The translations under genes were made by a program, and so were the position numbers. Positions 24,301-36,160 of a stretch of 64,000 nucleotides of DNA are shown here, piece by piece. Under the pieces are notes generated by a model. The model searched no databases and was not told the origin of the DNA. It saw only the letters and a program-made list of their open reading frames with translations. The stretch lies in NCBI GenBank assembly GCA_963580455.1, contig OY756968.1, forward strand, positions 24,769,996 to 24,833,995. Direction: 5' to 3'. Origin of the DNA: Euonymus europaeus. Lineage: Eukaryota; Streptophyta; Magnoliopsida; Celastrales; Celastraceae. How positions within the stretch are numbered: position 1 is the stretch's first letter; each line of letters starts with the position of its first letter.

Positions 24301-25220
24301 TCTGAATTCGGTGATTTTTAGCTTGATTTCACACTACTTTTCGAGCTCTACAATCCTGGCATTTCGGATTTTTATTTCAGAACTCGTGGCTAGTAGGTCT
24401 CGTTTCACCTAGTTAGCCCCGAAATGTGGTTTCTTTATGTAAACGGTTTTATGAATATCCGTTGACTCCGAGTTCTGAATTCGGTGATTTTTAGCTTGAT
24501 TTCACATTACTTTTCGAGCTCTACAATTCTGGCCATTCGGATTTTGATTTCAGAACTCGTTGCTAGTAGGTCTCGTTTCACCTAGTTAGCCGCGAAATGT
24601 GGTTTCTTTATGTAGACGGTTTTATGAATATCCGTTGACTCCGAGTTCTGAATTCGGTGATTTTTAGCTTGATTTCACACTACGTTTTGAGCTCTACAAT
24701 CCTGGTGTTTCGGATTTTGATTTCAGAACTCGTGGCTTGTAGGTCTCGTTTCACCTAGTTAGCCGCGAAATGTGGTTTCTTTATGTAGACGGTTTTATGA
24801 ATATCCGTTGACTCCGAGTTCTGAATTCGGTGATTTTTAGCTTGATTTCACACTACATTTCGAGCTCTACAATCCTGGTGTTTCGGATTTTGATTTCAGA
24901 ACTCGTGGCTAGTAGGTCTCGTTTCACCTAGTTAGCCGCGAAATGTGGTTTCTTTATGTTGACGGTTTTATGAATATCCGTTGACTCCGAGTTCTGAATT
25001 CGGTGATTTTTAGCTTGATTTCACACTACATTTCGAGCTCTACAATCCTGGCATTTCGGATTTTTATTTCAGAACTCGTGGCTAGTAGGTCTCGTTTCAC
25101 CTAGTTAGCCCCGAAATGTGGTTTCTTTATGTAAACGGTTTTATGAATATCCGTTGACTCCGAGTTCTGAATTCGGTGATTTTTAGCTTGATTTCACATT
25201 ACTTTTCGAGCTCTACAATT
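21050..25220. repeat. 4-monomer block duplicated 20 monomers apart
   Basis: About 21,050-21,760 and about 24,510-25,220 share TCTGGCCATTCGG, a CGTTTTGAGC unit, a CTTGTAGG unit and the rare TTTATGTTGACGG (21,498 and 24,958, offset 3,460 = 20 x 173). On the left the partners differ (CACACTAC after CTCTGAG against CACATTAC after CTCCGAG). On the right, 21,757 reads TCCTGGCGTTTCAG and its partner TTCTGGCCTTTCGG. The breaks on both sides are clean and in phase. Confidence 0.75.
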
Positions 25221-26819
25221 CTGGCCTTTCGGATTTTGATTTCAGAACTCGTTGCTACTAGGTCTCGTTTCACCTAGTTAGCCGCGAAATGTGGTTTCTT
25301 TATGTAGACGGTTTTATGAATATCCGTTGACTCCGAGTTCTGAATTCGGTGATTTTTAGCTTGATTTCACACTACATTTCGAGCTCTACAATCCTGGCGT
25401 TTCAGATTTTGATTTCAGAACTCCTGGCTAGTAGGTCTCGTTTCACCTAGTTAGCCGCGAAATGTGGTTTCTTTACGTAAATGGTTTTATGAATATTCGT
25501 TGACTCCGAGTTCTGAATTCGGTGATTTTTAGCTTGATTTCACACTACGTTTTGAGCTCTACAATCCTGGTGTTTCGGATTTTGATTTCAGAACTCGTGG
25601 CTTGTAGGTCTCGTTTCACCTAGTTAGCCGCGAAATGTGGTTTCTTTATGTAGACGGTTTTATGAATATCCGTTGACTCCGAGTTCTGAATTCGGTGATT
25701 TTTAGCTTGATTTCACACTACATTTCGAGCTCTACAATCCTGGCGTTTCGGATTTTGATTTCAGAACTCGTGGCTTGTAGGTCTCGTTTCACCTAGTTAG
25801 CCGCGAAATGTGGTTTCTTTATGTAGACGGTTTTATGAATATCCATTGACTCCGAGTTCTGAATTCGGTGATTTTTAGCTTGATTTCACACTACTTTTCG
25901 AGCTCTACAATCCTGGCATTTCGGATTTTTATTTTAGAACTCGTGGCTAGTAGGTCTCGTTTCACCTAGTTAGCCCCGAAATGTGGTTTCTTTATGTAGA
26001 CGGTTTTATGAATATCCGTTGACTCCGAGTTCTGAATTCGGTGATTTTTAGCTTGATTTCACACTACGTTTTGAGCTCTACAATCCTGGCGTTTCAGATT
26101 TTTATTTCAGAACTCGTGGCTAGTAGGTCTCGTTTCACCTAGTTAGCCGCGAAATGTGGTTCCTTTACGTAAACAGTTTTATGAATATCCGTTGACTCCG
26201 AGTTCTGAATTCGGTGATTTTTAGCTTGATTTCACACTACATTTCGAGCTCTACAATCCTGGCGTTTCGGATTTTGATTTCAGAACTCGTGGCTAGTAGG
26301 TCTCGTTTCACCTAGTTAGCCGCGAAATGTGGTTTCTTTATTTAAACGGTTTTATGAATATCCGTTGACTCCGAGTTCTGAATTCGGTGATTTTTAGCTT
26401 GATTTCACACTACATTTCGAGCTCTACAATCCTGGAGTTTCGGATTTTGATTTCGGAACTCGTGGCTAGTAGGTCTCGTTTCACCTAGTTAGCCGCGAAA
26501 TGTGGTTTCTTTATGTAGACGGTTTTATGAATATCCGTTGACTCCGAGTTCTGAATTCGGTGATTTTTAGCTTGATTTCACACTACTTTTCGAGCTCTAC
26601 AATCCTGGCATTTCGGATTTTTATTTCAGAACTCGTGGCTAGTAGGTCTCGTTTCACCTAGTTAGCCCCGAAATGTGGTTTCTTTATGTAAACGGTTTTA
26701 TGAATATCCGTTGACTCCGAGTTCTGAATTCGGTGATTTTTAGCTTGATTTCACATTACTTTTCGAGCTCTACAATTCTGGCCATTCGGATTCTGATTTC
26801 AGAACTCGTTGCTAGTAGG

Positions 26820-27960
26820 TCTCGTTTCACCTAGTTAGCCTGGAAATGTGGTTTCTTTATGTAGACGGTTTTATGAATATCCGTTGACTCCGAGTTCTGA
26901 ATTCGGTGATTTTTAGCTTGATTTCACACTACGTTTTGAGCTCTACAATCCTGGTGTTTCGGATTTTGATTTCAGAACTCGTGGCTTGTAGGTCTCGTTT
27001 CACCTAGTTAGCCGCGAAATGTGGTTTCTTTATGTAGACGGTTTTATGAATATCCGTTGACTCCGAGTTCTGAATTCGGTGATTTTTAGCTTGATTTCAC
27101 ACTACATTTCGAGCTCTACAATCCTGGCATTTCAGATTTTGATTTCAGAACTCGTGGCTAGTAGGTCTCGTTTCACCTAGTTAGCCGCGAAATGTGGTTT
27201 CTTTACGTAAATGGTTTTATGAATATTCGTTGACTCCGAGTTCTGAATTCGGTGATTTTTAGCTTGATTTCACACTACGTTTTGAGCTCTACAATCCTGG
27301 TGTTTCGGATTTTTATTTCAGAACTCGTGGCTAGTAGGTCTCGTTTCACCTAGTTAGCCCCGAAATGTGGTTTCTTTATGTAAACGGTTTTATGAATATC
27401 CGTTGACTCCGAAATCCGAATTCGGTGATTTTTAGCTTGATTTCACACTATTTTTCCGATTTTGATTTCAGAACTCCTGGCTAGTAGGTCTCGTTTCACC
27501 TAGTTAGCCTGGAAATGTGGTTTCTTTATGTAGACGGTTTTATGAATATCCGTTGACTCCGAGTTCTGAATTCGGTGATTTTTAGCTTGATTTCACACTA
27601 CGTTTTGAGCTCTACAATCCTGGTGTTTCGGATTTTGATTTCAGAACTCGTGGCTTGTAGGTCTCGTTTCACCTAGTTAGCCGCGAAATGTGGTTTCTTT
27701 ATGTAGACGGTTTTATGAATATCCGTTGACTCCGAGTTCTGAATTCGGTGATTTTTAGCTTGATTTCACACTACATTTCGAGCTCTACAATCCTGGCGTT
27801 TCAGATTTTGATTTCAGAACTCGTGGCTAGTAGGTCTCGTTTCACCTAGTTAGCCGCGAAATGTGGTTTCTTTACGTAAATGGTTTTATGAATATTCGTT
27901 GACTCCGAGTTCTGAATTCGGTGATTTTTAGCTTGATTTCACACTACGTTTTGAGCTCTA
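26820..27960. repeat. 4-monomer duplication around the truncated unit
   Basis: The rare variant TTAGCCTGGAAATGTGG lies at 26,839 and 27,508, a distance of 669 bp, which is four monomers minus the 23-bp deletion. The following units match in order: CGTTTTGAGC with TGGTGTTTC, CTTGTAGG with GTAGACGG, CTACATTTCGAG, then GTAAATGG with ATTCG. The truncated monomer is the last unit before the second copy begins, so deletion and duplication may have arisen in one event. Confidence 0.75.
27335..27484. repeat. Truncated 150-bp monomer with 23-bp deletion
   Basis: Unit starts at 27,335 and 27,485 are only 150 bp apart. After CACACTA the unit reads TTTTTCC and then joins GATTTTGATTTCAG. About 30 bases are replaced by 7, removing the SacI site and the CTACAATCC block. 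The same unit carries a cluster of substitutions that turns GAGTTCTGAATTCGG into GAAATCCGAATTCGG. That destroys the left arm of the long inverted repeat and creates a perfect 10-bp palindrome, CCGAATTCGG. It also ends in CAGAACTCCTGG, a variant shared only with a unit near 25,420. It is the only large indel in the window. Confidence 0.93.
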
Positions 27961-30709
27961 CAATCCTGGTGTTTCGGATTTTGATTTCAGAACTCGTGGC
28001 TTGTAGGTCTCGTTTCACCTAGTTAGCCGCGAAATGTGGTTTCTTTATGTAGACGGTTTTATGAATATCCGTTGACTCCGAGTTCTGAATTCGGTGATTT
28101 TTAGCTTGATTTCACACTACATTTCGAGCTCTACAATCCTGGCGTTTCGGATTTTGATTTCAGAACTCGTGGCTTGTAGGTCTCGTTTCACCTAGTTAGC
28201 CGCGAAATGTGGTTTCTTTATGTAGACGGTTTTATGAATATCCGTTGACTCCGAGTTCTGAATTCGGTGATTTTTAGCTTGATTTCACACTACTTTTCGA
28301 GCTCTACAATCCTGGAATTTCGGATTTTTATTTTAGAACTCGTGGCTAGTAGGTCTCGTTTCACCTAGTTAGCCCCGAAATGTGGTTTCTTTATGTAGAC
28401 GGTTTTATGAATATCCGTTGACTCCGAGTTCTGAATTCGGTGATTTTTAGCTTGATTTCACACTACGTTTTGAGCTCTACAATCCTGGCGTTTCAGATTT
28501 TTATTTCAGAACTCGTGGCTAGTAGGTCTCGTTTCACCTAGTTAGCCGCGAAATGTGGTTCCTTTACGTAAACAGTTTTATGAATATCCGTTGACTCCGA
28601 GTTCTGAATTCGGTGATTTTTAGCTTGATTTCACACTACATTTCGAGCTCTACAATCCTGGCATTTCGGATTTTGATTTCAGAACTCGTGGCTAGTAGGT
28701 CTCGTTTCACCTAGTTAGCCGCGAAATGTGGTTTCTTTATTTAAACGGTTTTATGAATATCCGTTGACTCCGAGTTCTGAATTCGGTGATTTTTAGCTTG
28801 ATTTCACACTACATTTCGAGCTCTACAATCCTGGCGTTTCGGATTTTGATTTCGGAACTCGTGGCTAGTAGGTCTCGTTTCACCTAGTTAGCCGCGAAAT
28901 GTGGTTTCTTTATGTAGACGGTTTTATGAATATCCGTTGACTCCGAGTTCTGAATTCGGTGATTTTTAGCTTGATTTCACACTACTTTTCGAGCTCTACA
29001 ATCCTGGCATTTCGGATTTTTATTTCAGAACTCGTGGCTAGTAGGTCTCGTTTCACCTAGTTAGCCCCGAAATGTGGTTTCTTTATGTAAACGGTTTTAT
29101 GAATATCCGTTGACTCCGAGTTCTGAATTCGGTGATTTTTAGCTTGATTTCACATTACTTTTCGAGCTCTACAATTCTGGCCATTCGGATTCTGATTTCA
29201 GAACTCGTTGCTAGTAGGTCTCGTTTCACCTAGTTAGCCGCGAAATGTGGTTTCTTTATGTAGACGGTTTTATGAATATCCGTTGACTCCGAGTTCTGAA
29301 TTCGGTGATTTTTAGCTTGATTTCACACTACGTTTTGAGCTCTACAATCCTGGTGTTTCGGATTTTGATTTCAGAACTCGTGGCTTGTAGGTCTCGTTTC
29401 ACCTAGTTAGCCGCGAAATGTGGTTTCTTTATGTAGACGGTTTTATGAATATCCGTTGACTCCGAGTTCTGAATTCGGTGATTTTTAGCTTGATTTCACA
29501 CTACATTTCGAGCTCTACAATCCTGGTGTTTCGGATTTTGATTTCAGAACTCGTGGCTAGTAGGTCTCGTTTCACCTAGTTAGCCGCGAAATGTGGTTTC
29601 TTTATGTAGACGGTTTTATGAATATCCGTTGACTCCGAGTTCTGAATTCGGTGATTTTTAGCTTGATTTCACACTACATTTCGAGCTCTACAATCCTGGC
29701 ATTTCGGATTTTTATTTCAGAACTCGTGGCTAGTAGGTCTCGTTTCACCTAGTTAGCCCCGAAATGTGGTTTCTTTATGTAAACGGTTTTATGAATATCC
29801 GTTGACTCCGAGTTCTGAATTCGGTGATTTTTAGCTTGATTTCACATTACTTTTCGAGCTCTACAATTCTGGCCTTTCGGATTTTGATTTCAGAACTCGT
29901 TGCTAGTAGGTCTCGTTTCACCTAGTTAGCCGCGAAATGTGGTTTCTTTATGTAGACGGTTTTATGAATATCCGTTGACTCCGAGTTCTGAATTCGGTGA
30001 TTTTTAGCTTGATTTCACACTACGTTTTGAGCTCTACAATCCTGGTGTTTCGGATTTTGATTTCAGAACTCGTGGCTTGTAGGTCTCGTTTCACCTAGTT
30101 AGCCGCGAAATGTGGTTTCTTTATGTAGACGGTTTTATGAATATCCGTTGACTCCGAGTTCTGAATTCGGTGATTTTTAGCTTGATTTCACACTACATTT
30201 CGAGCTCTACAATCCTGGCGTTTCAGATTTTGATTTCAGAACTCGTGGCTAGTAGGTCTCGTTTCACCTAGTTAGCCGCGAAATGTGGTTTCTTTACGTA
30301 AATGGTTTTATGAATATTCGTTGACTCCGAGTTCTGAATTCGGTGATTTTTAGCTTGATTTCACACTACGTTTTGAGCTCTACAATCCTGGTGTTTCGGA
30401 TTTTGATTTCAGAACTCGTGGCTTGTAGGTCTCGTTTCACCTAGTTTGCCGCGAAATGTGGTTTCTTTATGTAGACGGTTTTATGAATATCCGTTGACTC
30501 CGAGTTCTGAATTCGGTGATTTTTAGCTTGATTTCACACTACATTTCGAGCTCTACAATCCTGGCGTTTCGGATTTTGATTTCAGAACTCGTGGCTTGTA
30601 GGTCTCGTTTCACCTAGTTAGCCGCGAAATGTGGTTTCTTTATGTAGACGGTTTTATGAATATCCGTTGACTCCGAGTTCTGAATTCGGTGATTTTTAGC
30701 TTGATTTCA

Positions 30710-32790
30710 CACTACTTTTCGAGCTCTACAATCCTGGCATTTTGGATTTTTATTTTAGAACTCGTGGCTAGTAGGTCTCGTTTCACCTAGTTAGCCCCGA
30801 AATGTGGTTTCTTTATGTAAACGGTTTTATGAATATCTGTTGACTCCGAGTTCTGAATTCGGTCATTTTTAGCTTGATTTCACACTAGTTTTCGAGCTCT
30901 ACAATCCTGGTGTTTCGGATTTTGATTTCAGAACTCGTGGCTACTTCGTCTTGTTTCACCTAGTTAACTGCGAAATGTGGTTTCTTTACGTAAACGGTTT
31001 TATGAATATCCGTTGACTCCGAGTTCTGAATTCGGTGATTTTTAGCTTGATTTCACACTACATTTCGAGCTCTACAATCCTGGCGTTTCGGATTTTGATT
31101 TCAGAACTCGTGGCTTGTAGGTCTCGTTTCACCTAGTTAGCCGCGAAATGTGGTTTCTTTATGTAGACGGTTTTATGAATATCCGTTGACTCCGAGTTCT
31201 GAATTCGGTGATTTTTAGCTTGATTTCACACTACTTTTCGAGCTCTACAATCCTGGCATTTCGGATTTTTATTTCAGAACTCGTGGCTAGTAGGTCTCGT
31301 TTCACCTAGTTAGCCCCGAAATGTGGTTTCTTTATGTAAACGGTTTTATGAATATCTGTTGACTCCGAGTTCTGAATTCGGTCATTTTTAGCTTGATTTC
31401 ACACTAATTTTCGAGCTCTACAATCCTGGTGTTTCGGATTTTGATTTCAGAACTCGTGGCTAGTAGGTCTCCTTTCACCTAGTTAGCCGCGAAATGTGGT
31501 TTCTTTACGTAAACGGTTTTATGAATATCCGTTGACTCCGAGTTCTGAATTCGGTGATTTTTAGCTTGATTTCATACTACTTTTCGAGCTCTACAATCCC
31601 GGGGTTTCGGATTTTGATTTCAGAACTCGTGGCTAGTAGGTCTCGTTTCACCTAGTTAGCCGCGAAATGTGGTTTCTTTACGTAAACGGTTTTATGAATA
31701 TCCGTTGACTCTGAGTTCTGAATTCGGTGATTTTTAGCTTGATTTCACACTACTTTTCGAGCTCTACAATCCTGGCATTTCGGATTTTTATTTTAGAACT
31801 CGTGGCTAGTAGGTCTCGTTTCACCTAGTTAGCCCCGAAATGTGGTTTCTTTATGTAAACGGTTTTATGAATATCTGTTGACTCCGAGTTCTGAATTCGG
31901 TCATTTTTAGCTTGATTTCACACTAGTTTTCGAGCTCTACAATCCTGGTGTTTCGGATTTTGATTTCAGAACTCGTGGCTACTTCGTCTTGTTTCACCTA
32001 GTTAACTGCGAAATGTGGTTTCTTTACGTAAACGGTTTTATGAATATCCGTTGACTCCGAGTTCTGAATTCGGTGATTTTTAGCTTGATTTCACACTACA
32101 TTTCGAGCTCTACAATCCTGGCGTTTCGGATTTTGATTTCAGAACTCGTGGCTTGTAGGTCTCGTTTCACCTAGTTAGCCGCGAAATGTGGTTTCTTTAT
32201 GTAGACGGTTTTATGAATATCCGTTGACTCCGAGTTCTGAATTCGGTGATTTTTAGCTTGATTTCACACTACTTTTCGAGCTCTACAATCCTGGCATTTC
32301 GGATTTTTATTTCAGAACTCGTGGCTAGTAGGTCTCGTTTCACCTAGTTAGCCCCGAAATGTGGTTTCTTTATGTAAACGGTTTTATGAATATCTGTTGA
32401 CTCCGAGTTCTGAATTCGGTCATTTTTAGCTTGATTTCACACTAATTTTCGAGCTCTACAATCCTGGTGTTTCGGATTTTGATTTCAGAACTCGTGGCTA
32501 GTAGGTCTCCTTTCACCTAGTTAGCCGCGAAATGTGGTTTCTTTACGTAAACGGTTTTATGAATATCCGTTGACTCCGAGTTCTGAATTCGGTGATTTTT
32601 AGCTTGATTTCACACTACTTTTCGAGCTCTACAATCCCGGGGTTTCGGATTTTGATTTCAGAACTCGTGGCTAGTAGGTCTCGTTTCACCTAGTTAGCCG
32701 CGAAATGTGGTTTCTTTACGTAAACGGTTTTATGAATATCCGTTGACTCTGAGTTCTGAATTCGGCGATTTTTAGCTTGATTTCACACTA
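30710..32790. repeat. 6-monomer tandem duplication (1,038 bp)
   Basis: The rare unit start CTACTTCGTCTTG followed by GTTAACTGCG lies at 30,944 and 31,982, exactly six monomers apart. Both copies run from a unit ending GGATTTTTATTTTAG to a CTCTGAG unit, with the private CTCCTTTCACC near 31,470 and 32,508. Differences by eye are few: CATTTTGG against CATTTCGG near 30,740, and TTTCATACTAC against TTTCACACTAC near 31,574. The second copy ends at about 32,794, where it switches to TCCTAGCGTTTCAG. Confidence 0.85.
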
Positions 32791-34700
32791 CTTTTTGAGC
32801 TCTACAATCCTAGCGTTTCAGATTTTGATTTCAGAACTCGTGGCTAGTAGGTCTCGTTTCACCTAGTTAGCCGCGAAATGTGTATTCTTTACGTAAACGG
32901 TTTTATGAATATTCGTTGACTCCGAGTTCTGAATTCGGTGATTTTTAGCTTGATTTCACACTACGTTTTGAGCTCTACAATCCTGGCGTTTCAGATTTTT
33001 ATTTCAGAACTCGTGGCTAGTAGGTCTCGTTTCACCTAGTTAGCCGCGAAATGTGGTTTCTTTACGTAAACGGTTTTATGAATATCCGTTGACTCCGAGT
33101 TCTGAATTCGGTGATTTTTAGCTTGATTTCACACTACATTTCGAGCTCTACAATCCTGGCGTTTCGGATTTTGATTTCAGAACTCGTGGCTAGTAGGTCT
33201 CGTTTCACCTAGTTAGCCGCGAAATGTGGTTTCTTTACGTAAACGGTTTTATGAATATCCGTTGACTCCGAGTTTTGAATTCGGTGATTTTTAGCTTGAT
33301 TTCACACTACATTTCGAGCTCTACAATCCTGGCGTTTCGGATTTTGATTTCAGAACTCGTGGCTAGTAGGTCTCGTTTCACCTAGTTAGCCGCGAAATGT
33401 GGTTTCTTTATGTAGACGGTTTTATGAATATCCGTTGACTCCGAGTTCTGAATTCGGTGATTTTTAGCTTGATTTCACACTACTTTTCGAGCTCTACAAT
33501 CCTGGCATTTCGGATTTTTATTTCAGAACTCGTGTCTAGTAGGTCTCGTTTCACCTAGTTAGCCCCGAAATGTGGTATCTTTATGTAAACGGTTTTATGA
33601 ATATCCGTTGACTCCGAGTTCTGAATTCGGTGATTTTTAGCTTGATTTCACATTACTTTTCGAGCTCTACAATTCTGGCCTTTCGGATTTTGATTTCAGA
33701 ACTCGTTGCTAGTAGGTCTCGTTTCACCTAGTTAGCCGCGAAATGTGGTTTCTTTATGTAGACGGTTTTATGAATATCCGTTGACTCCGAGTTCTGAATT
33801 CGGTGATTTTTAGCTTGATTTCACACTAATTTTCGAGCTCTACAATCCTGGCATTTCGGATTTTTATTTCAGAACTCGTGGCTAGTAGGTCTCGTTTCAC
33901 CTAGTTAGCCCCGAAATGTGGTTTCTTTATGTAAACGGTTTTATGAATATCTGTTGACTCCGAGTTCTGAATTCGGTCATTTTTAGCTTGATTTCACACT
34001 AATTTCCGAGCTCTACAATCCTGGTGTTTCGGATTTTGATTTCAGAGCTCGTGGCTAGTAGGTCTCGTTTCACTTAGTTAGCCGCGAAATGTGGTTTCTT
34101 TACGTAAACGGTTTTATGAATATCCGTTGACTCCGAGTTCTGAATTCGGTGATTTTTAGCTTGATTTCACACTACTTTTCGAGCTCTACAATCCCGGGGT
34201 TTCGGATTTTGATTTCAGAACTCGTGGCTAGTAGGTCTCGTTTCACCTAGTTAGCCGCGAAATGTGGTTTCTTTACGTAAACGGTTTTATGAATATCCGT
34301 TGACTCCGATTTCTGAATTCGGTGATTTTTAGCTTGATTTCACACTACTTTTTGAGCTCTACAATCCTGGCATTTCAGATTTTGATTTCAGAACTCGTGG
34401 CTAGTAGGTCTCGTTTCACCTAGTTAGCCGCGAAATGTGGTTTCTTTACGTAAATGGTTTTATGAATATTCGTTGACTCCGAGTTCTGAATTCGGTGATT
34501 TTTAGCTTGATTTCACACTACGTTTTGAGCTCTACAATCCTGGCGTTTCGGATTTTGATTTCAGAACTCGTGGCTTGTAGGTCTCGTTTCACCTAGTTAG
34601 CCGCGAAATGTGGTTTCTTTATGTAGACGGTTTTATGAATATCCGTTGACTCCGAGTTCTGAATTCGGTGATTTTTAGCTTGATTTCACACTACATTTCG
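32700..34700. repeat. Distant copy of the 6.9-8.9 kb block
   Basis: This block matches about 6,950-8,950 at an offset of 25,754 bp (149 monomers minus the 23-bp deletion). Paired markers are TCCTAGCGTTTCAG (7,056 and 32,810), GTGTATTC, the doubled CTACATTTCGAG units, GTGGTATC (7,821 and 33,575), CTAATTTCCGAGC with CAGAGCTCG and CACTTAG, CCCGGGGTTTCGG (about 8,441 and 34,195) and GTAAATGG. Small differences include CTCGTGTCTAG near 33,534. This is the longest-range shared monomer order I could trace. Confidence 0.75.
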
Positions 34701-34799
34701 AGCTCTACAATCCTGGCATTTCGGATTTTGATTTCAGAACTCGTGGCTTTTAGGTCTCGTTTCACCTAGTTAGCCGCGAAATGTGGTTTCTTTATGTAG

Positions 34800-36160
34800 A
34801 CGGTTTTATGAATATCCGTTGACTCCGAGTTCTGAATTCGGTGATTTTTAGCTTGATTTCACACTACTTTTTGAGCTCTACAATCCTGGCGTTTCAGATT
34901 TTGATTTCAGAACTCGTGGCTAGTAGGTCTCGTTTCACCTAGTTAGCCGCGAAATGTGGTTTCTTTACGTAAACGGTTTTATGAATATCCGTTGACTCCG
35001 AGTTCTGAATTCGGTGATTTTTAGCTTGATTTCACACTACTTTTTGAGCTTTACAATCCTGGCGTTTCAGATTTTGATTTCAGAACTCGTGGCTAGTAGG
35101 TCTCGTTTCACCTAATTAGCCGCGAAATGTGGTTTCTTTACGTAAACGGTTTTATGAATATTCGTTGACTCCGAGTTCTGAATTCGGTGATTTTTAGCTT
35201 GATTTCACACTACGTTTTGAGCTCTACAATCCTGGCGTTTCAGATTTTTATTTCAGAACTCGTGGCTAGTAGGTCTCGTTTCACCTAGTTAGCCGCGAAA
35301 TGTGGTTTCTTTACGTAAACGGTTTTATGAATATCCGTTGACTCCGAGTTCTGAATTCGGTCATTTTTAGCTTGATTTCACACTACATTTCGAGCTCTAC
35401 AATCCTGGCGTTTCGGATTTTGATTTCAGAACTCGTGGCTTGTAGGTCTCGTTTCACCTAATTAGCCGCGAAATGTGGTTTCTTTATGTAAACGGTTTTA
35501 TGAATATCCGTTGACTCCGAGTTCTGAATTCGGTGATTTTTAGCTTGATTTCACACTACTTTTCGAGCTCTACAATCCTGGCATTTCGGATTTTTATTTT
35601 AGAACTCGTGGCTAGTAGGTCTCGTTTCACCTAGTTAGCCCCGAAATGTGGTTTCTTTATGTAAACGGTTTTATGAATATCCGTCGACTCCGAGTTCTGA
35701 ATTCGGTGATTTTTAGCTTGATTTCACATTACTTTTCGAGCTCTACAATTCTGGCCTTTCGGATTTTGATTTCAGAACTCGTTGCTAGTAGGTCTCGTTT
35801 CACCTAGTTAGCCGCGAAATGTGGTTTCTTTACGTAAACGGTTTTATGAATATTCGTTGACTCCGAGTTCTGAATTCGGTGATTTTTAGCATGATTTCAC
35901 ATTAATTTTCGAGCTCTACAATCCTGGTGTATCGGATTTTGATTTCAAAACTCGTGGCTAGTAGGTCTCGTTTCACCTAGTTAGCCGCGAAATGTGGTTT
36001 CTTTACGTAAACGGTTTTATGAATATCCGTTGACTCCGAGTTCTGAATTCGGTGATTTTTAGCTTGATTTCACACTACTTTTCGAGCTCTACAATCCCGG
36101 CGTTTCGGATTTTGATTTCAGAACTCGTAGCTAGTAAGTCTCGTTTCACCTAGTTAGCCG
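34800..36160. repeat. Transition zone between domains A and B
   Basis: The last GTAGACGG marker is near 34,797 and the first GCCGTCAAATG marker is near 36,155. Between them lie about eight monomers of mixed character: CCTAATTAGCC variants (about 35,113 and 35,458), a CCGTCGACTCC variant (about 35,683), TCGTTGCTAG units, and an unusual unit near 35,880-35,950 with AGCATGATTTC, CACATTAATTTTC and GTGTATCGG. The 173-bp phase continues through without an indel, so the change of subfamily happened in register. Confidence 0.75.

Larger units (their letters stand above)
25300..29700. repeat. 14-monomer duplication spanning the short monomer
   Basis: GGTTCCTTTACGTAAACAG lies at 26,160 and 28,559, a distance of 2,399 bp: 14 monomers minus the 23 bp lost at about 27.45 kb. 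The order of neighbours agrees from about 25.3-25.4 kb (partner about 27.7 kb) to about 27.1 kb (partner about 29.5 kb). It includes the TTTATTTAAACGG unit, the TTTCGGAACTCG unit and the unique GGCCATTCGGATTCTGATTTC unit (about 26,781 and 29,181). The left copy differs by ATCCATTGAC near 25,843. Confidence 0.75.
1..35800. repeat. Domain A of the array (GTAGACGG / GCCCCGAAATG types)
   Basis: This stretch is defined by monomer types marked ATGTAGACGG, CTTGTAGG at the unit start, GCCCCGAAATG, and in places GTGTATTCTTTACG or GGTTCCTTTACG. The last GTAGACGG is near 34,797. GCCGTCAAATG, so common later, is absent. A short phrase recurs: a GTAGACGG unit ending TGGCATTTCGGATTTTTATT, then a CCCCG unit with TCTGTTGACTCC, GGTCATTTTT and CTAATTTTC ending TGGTGTTTC, then a CCGCG/ACGTA unit often ending CCCGG. 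This phrase is reused with insertions and deletions of whole monomers. The right limit is a transition, not an exact base. Confidence 0.85.
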
